Of a stretch of DNA of 64,000 nt, positions 33,224-41,641 are shown in pieces. The first letter of the stretch is position 1, and every line of letters starts with the position of its first letter. This DNA comes from Streptomyces purpureus (GTDB lineage: Bacteria; Actinomycetota; Actinomycetes; Streptomycetales; Streptomycetaceae), in NCBI RefSeq assembly GCF_014648195.1, contig NZ_BMQQ01000003.1:58931-122930 (forward strand). Direction: 5' to 3'. The position numbers were made by a program, and so were the translations under genes. A model generated the notes under the pieces. It was not told where the DNA came from. It ran no database searches and was given only the letters and a program-made list of their open reading frames with translations.

Positions 33224-34222
33224 TCAGGCCGGCGCGGGACCCTGCGGGGCCACCAGCAGGACCTTGCCCACGTGGGCGCTCGTCTCCACGGCGCGGTGGC
33301 CCTCCGCGGCGTCCTGGAGCGGCAGCGTGCGGTCGACGACAGGCCGGACCGCGCCCGCGCCGATCAGCGGCCAGACATGCTCCCGTACGGCCGCGACGAT
33401 CGCCGCCTTTTCGTGCAGCGGGCGGCTTCGCAGCGTCGTCGCCGTGATCGCGGCGCGCTTCGCCATCAGGGCGCCGATGTTCAACTCGCCCTTCACACCG
33501 CCCTGGAGACCGATGACGGCCAGGCGTCCGCTGACCGCGAGGGCGCGTACGTTCCGGTCCAGGTACTTCGCGCCGACGATGTCGAGGATGACATCCGCGC
33601 CCGCCCCGTCGGTCGCCTTGCGCAGCTCCTCCACGAAGTCCTGCTCGCGGTAGTCGATCAGGATGTCCGCGCCCAGCTCGGCGCAGCGGGCCAGCTTCGC
33701 CGGGCTGCCCGCGGTGACCGCGACCCGGGCGCCGACGGCCTTGGCGAGCTGGATCGCCATGGTGCCGATACCGCTCGCCCCGCCGTGCACCAGCAGCGTC
33801 TCGCCCGGCCGCAGGTGGGCGATCATGAAGATGTTGGACCAGACGGTCGCGGTCGCCTCCGGCAGCGCGGCCGCCGCGACCAGGTCGACGCCCTCGGGCA
33901 CGGGCAGCAGCTGGCCGACGGGGACGACAACCCTCTGCGCGTACCCGCCGCCCACCAGCAGGGCGCACACCTCGTCGCCGACGGACCAGCCGGAGACCCC
34001 GGGACCGAGCTCGGCGATGCGGCCGGAGCATTCGAGGCCGGGGTACGGGGAAGAGCCGGGCGGGGGATCGTAGAAGCCCTGCCGTTGCAGCAGATCGGCG
34101 CGGTTGACGGCGGTGGCCGCCACCTCGACGAGCACCTCGCCCTCGCCGGGCACGGGATCGGGCACCTCGGACCAGACGAGCGCCTCGGGGCCACCGGGTT
34201 CCGGAATCGTGATCGCATGCAT
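33224..34222 (-). CDS. NAD(P)H-quinone oxidoreductase (zinc-independent MDR, PIG3-like)
   Basis: A 332-residue medium-chain dehydrogenase/reductase. It has a GroES-like N-terminus (NRADLLQRQGFYDPPPG and YPGLECSGRIAELGPGV), the motif ALPEATATVWSNIF, and the Rossmann loop VHGGASGIGTMAIQLAKAVGA. The zinc-ligand pattern of alcohol dehydrogenases is absent. The closest class I recall is the PIG3/QOR family, which reduces quinones one electron at a time. It starts at ATG 34222, ten bases after the K+ channel stop, so it may be the distal gene of the mobA-moeA-channel operon. Confidence 0.88.
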   Translation of the reverse strand: MHAITIPEPGGPEALVWSEVPDPVPGEGEVLVEVAATAVNRADLLQRQGFYDPPPGSSPYPGLECSGRIAELGPGVSGWSVGDEVCALLVGGGYAQRVVVPVGQLLPVPEGVDLVAAAALPEATATVWSNIFMIAHLRPGETLLVHGGASGIGTMAIQLAKAVGARVAVTAGSPAKLARCAELGADILIDYREQDFVEELRKATDGAGADVILDIVGAKYLDRNVRALAVSGRLAVIGLQGGVKGELNIGALMAKRAAITATTLRSRPLHEKAAIVAAVREHVWPLIGAGAVRPVVDRTLPLQDAAEGHRAVETSAHVGKVLLVAPQGPAPA

Positions 34223-34232
34223 GGCGGCGAGG

Positions 34233-35324
34233 CTACTCGGGCGGGGTGGAGAGCGACGGGACCGGTCGCGCGCGCACGATCGTGATCAGCCGGTCGGTGA
34301 GCTGGAGCGGGTTGGCGGCCGGGTCGTCGTAGCCGAGCAGCCGGTGTCCGCGCAGCACGCTCACCACCAGGTCGTCGGTCTCCCGGGGGCTCTTGCCGAC
34401 CTCGCTCTTTATCACCGGCCGCTCGACCAGATCGAGGCCCGATCCCTGCTGGATCAGGTCCTCCATCACCGTGCCGGCGCTGGGGCTGAGGACCGACAGG
34501 CCGAGCAGGCGGCCGGCGGCGCTCGCGCTGGTGATGACGGCGTCCGCACCGGACTGGCGCAGCAGCGGCGCGTTCTCCTCCTCACGGACCGCGGCGACGA
34601 TCTTCGCGCCGCGGTTGAGCTGGCGGGCGGTGAGCGCCACCAGTACGGCCGTGTCGTCGCGCTGGGTGGCAATGACGATCTGGCGGGCCTTCTGGAGCTC
34701 CGCGCGCAGCAGGACGTCGCTGCGGGTGGCGTCGCCGATCACGCCGACGAAACCGTCTGCGTTGGCGGCCTCGATCACCTTGCTGCTGGGATCGACGATG
34801 ACGATCTGGTCCTTCCGGAGACCGGTCGCGCAGAGCGTCTGGATGGCGGAGCGGCCCTTCGTGCCGAATCCGACGATGACGGTGTGGTCGCGCAAGGTGG
34901 CCCTCCAGCGGTTCAGCCGCCACTCCTCCCGGGTCCGTTCCGTGAGGACCTCGAGTGTCGTGCCGACCAGGATGATCAGGAATAGCACCCGCAGCGGGGT
35001 CACCAGCAGCACGTTCACCAGCCGTGCGCTGTCGCTGTGGGGAACGATGTCGCCGTAGCCCGTGGTGGAGAGGGTGACGGTCGCGTAGTAGACGGCGTCG
35101 AGCAGGTCGACGCTGCCGTCGGCGTTGTCGTGGTAGCCGGCGCGGTCGAGATAGACGATGACGACGGTCAGTACGAGTACCCCGAGGGCCATCAGCAGCC
35201 GCTTGCCGACCTGCCGCAGCGGGCGTTCGACGAGTTTGCGGGGGATTTTGACCCGCGCGGTGTCGATGTGCTCGTCGGCGGTGCGCGCGATGGCGTCGTG
35301 GCCGTGAAGTTTCACGTGAAACAC
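34233..35324 (-). CDS. Potassium channel with RCK/TrkA-N regulatory domain
   Basis: A 363-residue channel subunit. Two membrane helices (residues about 43-59 and 101-125) flank the selectivity filter TTGYGD (87-92). A cytosolic RCK domain follows, with the Rossmann start VIVGFGTKGRSAI, the acidic end of strand 2 (IVIVDPS) and a TrkA-C-like tail. The start is GTG at 35324. The first codons are spelled by the parS palindrome and overlap the last 13 bases of moeA. Tetramers of such proteins conduct K+ gated by nucleotides or Ca2+. Confidence 0.92.
   Translation of the reverse strand: MFHVKLHGHDAIARTADEHIDTARVKIPRKLVERPLRQVGKRLLMALGVLVLTVVIVYLDRAGYHDNADGSVDLLDAVYYATVTLSTTGYGDIVPHSDSARLVNVLLVTPLRVLFLIILVGTTLEVLTERTREEWRLNRWRATLRDHTVIVGFGTKGRSAIQTLCATGLRKDQIVIVDPSSKVIEAANADGFVGVIGDATRSDVLLRAELQKARQIVIATQRDDTAVLVALTARQLNRGAKIVAAVREEENAPLLRQSGADAVITSASAAGRLLGLSVLSPSAGTVMEDLIQQGSGLDLVERPVIKSEVGKSPRETDDLVVSVLRGHRLLGYDDPAANPLQLTDRLITIVRARPVPSLSTPPE
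35309..35322. other. parS site 2, inside the moeA / K+ channel overlap
   Basis: GTTTCACGTGAAAC is an exact match to the 14-base parS consensus. It encodes the last codons and stop of moeA (TTC ACG TGA) in one frame and the first codons after the start of the channel gene (TTT CAC GTG AAA) in another. It lies 17.8 kb from parS site 1. Confidence 0.93.
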
Positions 35325-37042
35325 ACCCCTTCGGCCGGCCCCGTCGACGTCGCCGACCCCGCCGACCAGGGTAGGTCGAGGATCTCCAGTTCGTCCCCTG
35401 GCCGGGCGCCTCCGGGCGGTACGACGGCCAGACCGTCGGCGGCGGCGATGCCGCGCAGCATGGCGGGCCCGTTGTAGTGCAGCGGCAGGACCCCGCCCCG
35501 GCGGTGGGAGACCGGCACAAGCCGGGTGTCGTACGGGTGCCCCTGGACCTCTTCGTGCACGGGCACCCGGTACGGCTCCGGCTCCGGCCGGGCGGCCAGG
35601 GCGCGCAGCAGCGGTGCGGCGAGGGTGAGCAGGCCGGAGACGGCGGCGAGCGGGTTGCCGGGCAGTCCGACCAGATGCCTGCCGTCGGTGAGACGGGCGA
35701 GCAGCATGGGATGACCGGGGCGCACCTTCACGCCGTCGACGAGCAGTTCGGCGCCGGCCTTGCGCAGCACCGGGTGGACGTGGTCGACGGGTCCGGCCGC
35801 CGTGCCGCCGGTGGTGACGACGAGGTCCGCACCGGAGCCGGTGACGGCCTCGTGGAGGGCGTCGGCGGTGTCACCGACGCGCCGGACCGCGATGACGTCG
35901 GCACCGAGCGCCCCCAGCCAGGGGCCGAGCATCGGACCGAGTGCGTCGCGGATGAGCCCGTCGTGGGGGAGGCCTTCGGTGAGCAGTTCGTCGCCGAGGA
36001 CCAGTACCTCCACGCGGGGGCGGCCGGCGGTGAGCAGCTCGTCGTACCCGGCGGCCGCGGCCAGGCCGAGTACGGCGGGACTGACCACGGAGCCCGCGGG
36101 CAGCAGCGGATCGCCGGTGCGGCACTCCTGGGCGCGCGGCCGGATGTCCTGGCCGGGGACGACGTCCCGCAGGGCGTGGAGCCGGCCGGCGGCGTCGATG
36201 CGGGAGTGCTCCCTGCGGATCACGGCGGTGGCGTCCTGGGGGATCCGGGCGCCGGTCGCGATCCGTACGGCGGTGCCGTCGGCGAGGGGCTCGGTGGGCG
36301 CGTGTCCGGCCAGGACGGAGTCGTCCTGGCGCGGCTCCCAGGGCCCGGGTCCGGCGACGACCCAGCCGTCCATCGCGGAGGTGTCGAACGACGGCAGGTC
36401 GGTGAGCGCGACCAGCGGCCCGGCCAGCACGCGCCCGAGCGCCTCCGCCAGGGGTACGGCAACCGCCTCCCGCGCGCTCCCGCGCCCGGCCCGCGCGGCG
36501 ACGGCCCGGGCCTCGGGCCAGGTCGTGGAGCGGTGCGGCGCGACCGCGGAGGGCGAGGCGGGGGACGGGGCGGCCGCGGGGGCGGGGCCGGCGCCGGCCG
36601 GTGTGCTCTCCGGGTCTCCTGCGGGGGCGGCGGGCTGGGACGTCTCGTTCCTCGGGCCGGTGGGGCGGCCAGGGTCGGACGCGTCCGCGTACGGGCGCCG
36701 ATCCGCCGCTGCCGGGGCGGGCCCGAGCAGGGCGAGGGCGTCGTGCATGCCGTCGGAGTCGTGCGGGGCGAGGGGGTCGGTCAGGGAGACGTGGGGGGCG
36801 GGCAGGGACGCCTGGGAGCCGGGCAGGGACGGGTTGGGGCCGGGCTGGTGGGCATGGGGGCCGGGCTGGTGGGCGTCCAGGCCGTGGGCGGCGTGGGCGG
36901 CGCGAGGGTCGGTCAAGGCGTGGTCCGAGCCGTGCGCGGCCTGGGCGGCGTGGGCGGCGCGAGGGTCGGTCAAGGCGTGGTCCGAGCCGTGCGCGGCCTG
37001 GGCGGCGAGCCCGTTCTGGGGGGCGTGCTCCTGGGACGTCAT
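35312..37042 (-). CDS. moeA: Molybdopterin molybdenumtransferase MoeA with long repeat-containing N-terminus
   Basis: A 576-residue protein. The MoeA core (about residues 172-570) has LPSFDTSAMDGWVV, the MoCF-fold motif VVTTGGTAAGPVDHV, and GLPGNPLAAV. It inserts molybdate into adenylated molybdopterin to make molybdenum cofactor. About 170 residues of Ala/His/Pro-rich low complexity precede the core, including two perfect 19-residue repeats. The start is supported by an ATGA overlap with mobA upstream, so the extension seems genuinely translated; an internal start is possible. The stop lies inside parS site 2 and overlaps the channel gene. Confidence 0.88.
   Translation of the reverse strand: MTSQEHAPQNGLAAQAAHGSDHALTDPRAAHAAQAAHGSDHALTDPRAAHAAHGLDAHQPGPHAHQPGPNPSLPGSQASLPAPHVSLTDPLAPHDSDGMHDALALLGPAPAAADRRPYADASDPGRPTGPRNETSQPAAPAGDPESTPAGAGPAPAAAPSPASPSAVAPHRSTTWPEARAVAARAGRGSAREAVAVPLAEALGRVLAGPLVALTDLPSFDTSAMDGWVVAGPGPWEPRQDDSVLAGHAPTEPLADGTAVRIATGARIPQDATAVIRREHSRIDAAGRLHALRDVVPGQDIRPRAQECRTGDPLLPAGSVVSPAVLGLAAAAGYDELLTAGRPRVEVLVLGDELLTEGLPHDGLIRDALGPMLGPWLGALGADVIAVRRVGDTADALHEAVTGSGADLVVTTGGTAAGPVDHVHPVLRKAGAELLVDGVKVRPGHPMLLARLTDGRHLVGLPGNPLAAVSGLLTLAAPLLRALAARPEPEPYRVPVHEEVQGHPYDTRLVPVSHRRGGVLPLHYNGPAMLRGIAAADGLAVVPPGGARPGDELEILDLPWSAGSATSTGPAEGVCFT
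36891..37007 (-). repeat. 57-base tandem repeat in the moeA 5' region
   Basis: Two head-to-tail copies of a 57-base unit (36891-36947 and 36948-37004, matching on to 37007) encode the 19-residue unit QAAHGSDHALTDPRAAHAA twice. The copies look identical over their length, which suggests recent duplication, and the period is a multiple of three so the frame is kept. Confidence 0.88.
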
Positions 37043-37911
37043 CCGGCCTCGGTGCCCTTGGTGTCGCCCGGCTGTGACTCGGCCGCCCAGCGGTTGGCGA
37101 GCGCGGCGGCCTTGCGCGCCGCGTCGGCGACGGCTTCGGGGCCACCGCCCGCCCCGGCCAGCCCGGCCGCGTAACCGACCAGGAAGGTCGTCAGCGGCGC
37201 GGCGGGCCGCGCCACGCCGTGGGCGGCGTCACGGGCCAGATCGAGCAGCACGCCGGTGTCGACGTCGATCTCGATGCCCAGTTCGTCCTTGACTGCGGTG
37301 ATCCATTCGTCCAGCACGTTCCCATGCTCCCTGATGCGGGCGCGGGCCGCGGCAATGTCCCCCCAGGTGTCGCAGTCGAAGGAGGCCAGGGGCCGGGCGG
37401 CGACCCGGACGATTCGGAGTTCCTGGGTCAGAAGCCGCAGCGGCAGCCCCGAGAGGCTGCCGTGTTCGGTGGCGGCGAGGGCCAGCTCCCGCCGGAGCGG
37501 CTCCGTCCGGTACGCCGCGACGAGCGGCTGGTCCCGGCCGTCCGGGTCCACGCAGAGCGCCGCTTCCGCGCCGGCCTCCCGCCGCAGGGCGTGGAGCAGG
37601 TCCGCCACCGTCTCCTCGCCCAGGAAGGGCAGGTCGGCGGAGAGTACGAGGACGGTGTCGGCCCGGGCCTGCCGGACCCCGGCGTCGAGGGCGGCGAGCG
37701 GTCCGCCGCCGGGCGGGTCCTCGCGGGCCCAGACGACGGGCCGGGCGGTAGGCCTTCGCCCGCCGACGACGACGGTGCGCCCGGCGGTCCGGCACGCGGT
37801 CAGGACGCGGTCGAGCAGGGCGCGGCCGCCCACGCTCAGCGCGGGCTTGTCCGCCCCGCCGAGCCGCTTCGCGGCGCCCCCGGCGAGCACAATGGCGTCA
37901 TACGCGGTCAC
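37039..37911 (-). CDS. mobA: Molybdenum cofactor guanylyltransferase-like protein with DUF6457 domain
   Basis: A 290-residue two-domain protein. Residues 1-195 are a MobA-like nucleotidyltransferase: VLAGGAAKRLGGADKPALSVGG, then VLVLSADLPFL and GRDQPLVAAYR. It transfers GMP (or CMP) to molybdopterin. Residues about 200-275 match what I recall of DUF6457 (LDEWITAVKDELGIEIDVDTGVLLDLARDAAHGV and TTFLVGYAAGLAG), often found fused to MobA in actinobacteria. Its stop overlaps the moeA start (ATGA). It heads the mobA-moeA-K+ channel operon. Confidence 0.88.
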   Translation of the reverse strand: MTAYDAIVLAGGAAKRLGGADKPALSVGGRALLDRVLTACRTAGRTVVVGGRRPTARPVVWAREDPPGGGPLAALDAGVRQARADTVLVLSADLPFLGEETVADLLHALRREAGAEAALCVDPDGRDQPLVAAYRTEPLRRELALAATEHGSLSGLPLRLLTQELRIVRVAARPLASFDCDTWGDIAAARARIREHGNVLDEWITAVKDELGIEIDVDTGVLLDLARDAAHGVARPAAPLTTFLVGYAAGLAGAGGGPEAVADAARKAAALANRWAAESQPGDTKGTEAG

Positions 37912-37957
37912 CCCAGCAGTATGGTCCGCGCCCCGCCCGCCGGGGGAGCCGGTGCGG

Positions 37958-39334
37958 CTAAAGCGTCCTCAGCAGCACCACCGGCTGTTCCACGCAGTCC
38001 GCGACGTACCGCAGGAAGCCGCCCGCCGTACCGCCGTCGCAGACGCGGTGGTCGAAGGTGAGCGACAGCTGGACCACCTGGCGGACCGCCAGTTCGCCCT
38101 GGTGGACCCAGGGCTTGGGGATGATCCGGCCGACCCCGAGCATCGCCGCCTCCGGGTGGTTGATGATCGGTGTGGAGCCGTCGACCCCGAACACGCCGTA
38201 GTTGTTCAGCGTGAACGTCCCACCGGTCAGATCCGCCGGCGTCAGCGTGCCCTGCCGGGCCACCTCGGTCAGCCGGGCGAACTCGTCGGTGAGCGATTCG
38301 GCCGAGCGGGCCTGCGCGTCGCGGACCACCGGCACGACCAGGCCGCGGTCGGTCTGCGCCGCGAACCCGAGGTGCACGGCGGGCAGCCGGACGATCTCCC
38401 GCGTGGCCATGTCGACCGTGGAGTTGAGCTCCGGGTGGCGGGCGAGCGCGGCCGTGCAGATACGGGCGAGCAGCGCCAGCAGCGAGACCTTCGGCCCGCC
38501 CGCCGCGTTCATCGCGGCGCGGGCCGCCATGAGTTCGGTGGCGTCGGCGTCCACCCAGCAGGTCGCGTCCGGGATCTCCGTACGGCTGCGGGAGAGCTTG
38601 TCCGCGACGGCGCCGCGTACGCCGCGCAGCGGGATCCGCTCGCCGGTGAGCCCGGCGCCGGCCGCCGGGGCGGTGGCTGCGGGCGGCGCGGTGACGGGTG
38701 CCTCGGCGGCGCGGATCGCCTGCTCGACGTCCGCCCGCAGGATCAGCCCGTCGGGCCCGGAGCCCTGCAAGGACCGCAGGTCGAGGCCCTTCTCCCGGGC
38801 GAGCTTGCGAACGAGCGGCGAGATCACCGGGACGGGCCCGGACGCCTCGCGCACCGCCGCTACGGAGGGCGCGGGGGCCGTGGAGGCTACGGGGGCTGCC
38901 GGAGCGACGGGAGCTGCGGACGTGGCGGGCCCGGTGAGGCTGGTGGGGCGTACCCGGCGGCGGCGGGCGGCAGGAGCGCCGGTGCCGTAGCCGACGAGCA
39001 CATTGCCGGAGCCTTCGCCGGACGAGCCGGCAGCCGTCGGCGGGGCGGAGGCACCCTGGGGCGCCGCGCCGGGCGTTGCTCCGTCGACGGGTCCGACCGC
39101 CACGGTCAGCAGGGGCGCACCGACAGGCAGTTCGGTGCCCTCCTCGCCGAAGCGGGCGGTGACCACGCCCCCGTAGGGGCAGGGGACCTCCACCATCGCC
39201 TTGGCGGTCTCGACCTCGACGACGGGCTGGTCGATGGCGACGACGTCGCCGACGGCTACGAGCCAGCGCACGATCTCCGCCTCGGTGAGTCCCTCACCGA
39301 GGTCGGGCAGCTTGAACTCCAGGACCTGGGCCAT
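37958..39334 (-). CDS. bkdC: Second branched-chain keto-acid dehydrogenase E2
   Basis: A 458-residue E2 with one lipoyl domain (lipoyl-lysine K45 in VETAKAMVEV). A subunit-binding domain follows (SPLVRKLAREKGLDLRSLQGSGPDGLILRADVEQAI). The catalytic domain ends with TFDHRVCDGG (H429, D433). Start at ATG 39334 (MAQVLEFKLPDLGEG) shares one base with the E1-beta stop (TGATG), with GGGAG upstream. It is the third gene of a bkdABC operon and diverged from the bkdH copy 17 kb away. Two acyltransferase sets may prefer different keto acids or be expressed at different times. Confidence 0.92.
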   Translation of the reverse strand: MAQVLEFKLPDLGEGLTEAEIVRWLVAVGDVVAIDQPVVEVETAKAMVEVPCPYGGVVTARFGEEGTELPVGAPLLTVAVGPVDGATPGAAPQGASAPPTAAGSSGEGSGNVLVGYGTGAPAARRRRVRPTSLTGPATSAAPVAPAAPVASTAPAPSVAAVREASGPVPVISPLVRKLAREKGLDLRSLQGSGPDGLILRADVEQAIRAAEAPVTAPPAATAPAAGAGLTGERIPLRGVRGAVADKLSRSRTEIPDATCWVDADATELMAARAAMNAAGGPKVSLLALLARICTAALARHPELNSTVDMATREIVRLPAVHLGFAAQTDRGLVVPVVRDAQARSAESLTDEFARLTEVARQGTLTPADLTGGTFTLNNYGVFGVDGSTPIINHPEAAMLGVGRIIPKPWVHQGELAVRQVVQLSLTFDHRVCDGGTAGGFLRYVADCVEQPVVLLRTL

Positions 39335-40344
39335 CAGCTCCCCGCCTCCCACTGCAGGCGCGCAACCGCGTCCAGGACCCGGTCCACGCCAGGCAGGTGG
39401 TGCCGCTCCAGCATGGGCGGCGGATAGGGGATGTCGAAGCCGGCCACCCGCAGCACCGGGGCCTCCAGGTGGTGGAAGCAGCGCTCGGTGATCCGTGCGG
39501 CGATCTCGCCGCCGGGTCCGCCGAAGCCGGTCGACTCATGGACGACGACGGCCCGGCCGGTGCGCCGTACGGAGGCGCAGACGGTCTCGTCGTCGAACGG
39601 CACCAGCGAACGCAGGTCGACGACCTCCAGGTCCCAGCCCTCGGCCTGGGCGGCCTCGGCGGCCTCCAGGCAGACCGGCACGGACGGACCGTAGGTCACG
39701 AGGGTCGCGCTGCGGCCGGTGCGGCGCACGACCGCCTTGCCGATCGGCTCGACGGCGGTGGGCGCCTCGGGCGACCAGGCCGCCTTGGACCAGTAGAGCC
39801 GCTTGGGCTCCAGGAAGACCACAGGGTCGTCGGAGGCGATGGCCGCCCGCAGCAGCCCGTAGGCGTCCTCGACGGTGGCGGGGGTGACGACATGGAGCCC
39901 CGGAGTCGCCATGTAGTACGCCTCGGAGGAGTCGCTGTGGTGCTCGACGCCGCCGATCCCGCCGCCGTACGGCACCCGGATGACCATCGGCATCGGCATC
40001 GCGCCGCGCGTGCGGTTGCGCATCCGGGAGACGTGGCTGATCAGCTGCTCGAAGGCGGGGTAGGCGAAGGCGTCGAACTGCATCTCGACCACGGGCCGCA
40101 GCCCGTACATGGCCATGCCGACGGCCGTCCCCAGGATGCCCGCCTCGGCGAGCGGTGTGTCGGTGCAGCGGTCCTCACCGAACTCCTTGGCGAGGCCGTC
40201 CGTGACCCGGAAGACGCCGCCGAGCGTGCCGACGTCCTCACCCATCACATGGACGGTCGGGTCCTCGGCCATCGCGTCGCGCATGGCGCGCTGCAGCGCC
40301 TGCGCCATCGTGGCGGGCTTGGCCGCTGCCAGCGTCGTCGTCAT
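39334..40344 (-). CDS. bkdB: Second branched-chain keto-acid dehydrogenase E1 beta subunit
   Basis: A 336-residue E1-beta subunit with VMGEDVGTLGGVFRVTDGLAKEFGEDRCTDTPLAEAG and IRVPYGGGIGGVEHHSDSSEA. The start at ATG 40344 overlaps the E1-alpha stop (ATGA) and its stop overlaps the E2 start, so translation is coupled throughout the operon. It differs from BkdG at many positions outside the motifs, so the two clusters are old paralogues rather than a recent duplication. Confidence 0.92.
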   Translation of the reverse strand: MTTTLAAAKPATMAQALQRAMRDAMAEDPTVHVMGEDVGTLGGVFRVTDGLAKEFGEDRCTDTPLAEAGILGTAVGMAMYGLRPVVEMQFDAFAYPAFEQLISHVSRMRNRTRGAMPMPMVIRVPYGGGIGGVEHHSDSSEAYYMATPGLHVVTPATVEDAYGLLRAAIASDDPVVFLEPKRLYWSKAAWSPEAPTAVEPIGKAVVRRTGRSATLVTYGPSVPVCLEAAEAAQAEGWDLEVVDLRSLVPFDDETVCASVRRTGRAVVVHESTGFGGPGGEIAARITERCFHHLEAPVLRVAGFDIPYPPPMLERHHLPGVDRVLDAVARLQWEAGS

Positions 40345-41531
40345 CGCACATCACCTTCGGTGCCTGCCGAGGCGTCGTCGCCCGCGGCGTCCAGCTCGGC
40401 GCGCAGCTGCGCGGCCTGCTCACGCAGCTGGGCGGTCTGCTCGGCGTAGACATGGGCGAACAGGTCCATCGGGTCGAGGACCGGCTCGGCGTTCATCCGC
40501 TCGCGCAGCGCCGCGGCCATCGTCTCGGCGGCCTCGGCGGCCTGCCGCTTGCCTTCCTCGTCGAGCATCCCGCGCTCCGTCAACTCCCGCTCGAGGAGCA
40601 GGATCGGGTCATGGGCCCGCCAGGCCTCGACCTCGCTGTCCCCGCGGTAGCGGGTGGCGTCGTCGGCGTTGGTGTGGGCGTCGATCCGGTACGTCACCGC
40701 CTCCACCAGCGTCGGTCCGCCGCCGCGCCGGGCGCGGGCGACCGCCTCGGAGAGCACCTGGTGGACCGCGACGGCGTCGTTGCCGTCGACGAGCCGGCCA
40801 GGCATGCCGTATCCGACGGCCTTGTGGGCCAGGGAGGGGGCGGCGGTCTGCTTGGCGAGCGGTACGGAGATCGCGAAGCCGTTGTTCTGTACGAGGAAGA
40901 CCACGGGGGCCTGCCAGACGGCGGCGAAGTTCAGTGCCTCGTGGAAGTCGCCCTCGCTGGTGCCGCCGTCGCCGACCATGGCGAGGGCGACGACGTCGTC
41001 GCCCTTGAGGCGGGCCGCGTGCGCCAGACCGACGGCGTGCGGCAGCTGGGTGGCCAGCGGCGTGCACAGCGGTGCGACGCGGTGCTCGTGCGGGTCGTAG
41101 CCGGTGTGCCAGTCGCCGCGCAGCAGGGTGAGCGCCTGGACGGGGTCGAGGCCGCGCGCGACGGCCGCGAGCGTGTCGCGGTAGGAGGGAAACAGCCAGT
41201 CGCGGTCCTCGAGGGCCAGCGCGGCCGCGACCTCGCAGGCCTCCTGGCCGGTGCTCGACGGGTAGACCGCGAGCCGCCCCTGCTTGGTGAGGGCGGTCGC
41301 CTGCGCGTTGTAGCGGCGGCCGCGCACCAGCTCGGCGTAGAGCCGCCGCAGCAGCTCGGGGTCGGCCGTGGCGACGGCGTCCGTGCCGAGCACCCGGTGG
41401 GGCTCGGCCTCGGGGAGCAGCGGCGCGGGGTCCGTGCGCGGCTTCCACGCCGGGGGCGGGGTGGGCCGGTAGGCACTGGCGGCACCGGGCAGCTCTTGGA
41501 CTGTCGAACTGCTCTGTTTCAACGAGTCCAC
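40341..41531 (-). CDS. bkdA: Second branched-chain keto-acid dehydrogenase E1 alpha subunit
   Basis: A 396-residue E1-alpha subunit with VGDGGTSEGDFHEALNF and VQNNGFAIS (thiamine diphosphate motif), and VTYRIDAHTNADDATRYR. It pairs with BkdB to decarboxylate branched-chain keto acids. The start is uncertain. GTG at 41531 is given, but AGGAGG lies directly before it and is better spaced for the in-frame TTG at 41522, a rare start codon. The gene heads bkdABC and is divergent from bkdR. A PaaR-like operator lies about 60-75 bases upstream. Confidence 0.88.
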   Translation of the reverse strand: MDSLKQSSSTVQELPGAASAYRPTPPPAWKPRTDPAPLLPEAEPHRVLGTDAVATADPELLRRLYAELVRGRRYNAQATALTKQGRLAVYPSSTGQEACEVAAALALEDRDWLFPSYRDTLAAVARGLDPVQALTLLRGDWHTGYDPHEHRVAPLCTPLATQLPHAVGLAHAARLKGDDVVALAMVGDGGTSEGDFHEALNFAAVWQAPVVFLVQNNGFAISVPLAKQTAAPSLAHKAVGYGMPGRLVDGNDAVAVHQVLSEAVARARRGGGPTLVEAVTYRIDAHTNADDATRYRGDSEVEAWRAHDPILLLERELTERGMLDEEGKRQAAEAAETMAAALRERMNAEPVLDPMDLFAHVYAEQTAQLREQAAQLRAELDAAGDDASAGTEGDVR

Positions 41532-41591
41532 CTCCTCATGGGAGCGGGCATAAGACCCGAAGGCGGTGGGCGCGAGTGTGGCGCGCCTCAC

Positions 41592-41605
41592 CTACCGATT
41601 GTTCG
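41592..41605. promoter_or_regulatory. PaaR-like operator in the bkdA/bkdR intergenic region
   Basis: ACCGATTGTTCGGT matches the pattern ACCGNNCGNNCGGT of the two sites at the paa genes, except for one base in the centre. It lies about 61 bases upstream of the bkdA GTG and about 100 before bkdR. Confidence 0.6.
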
Positions 41606-41641
41606 GTCGTGGACGCATTTTGGCTACAGGCGCCTCCAGCC

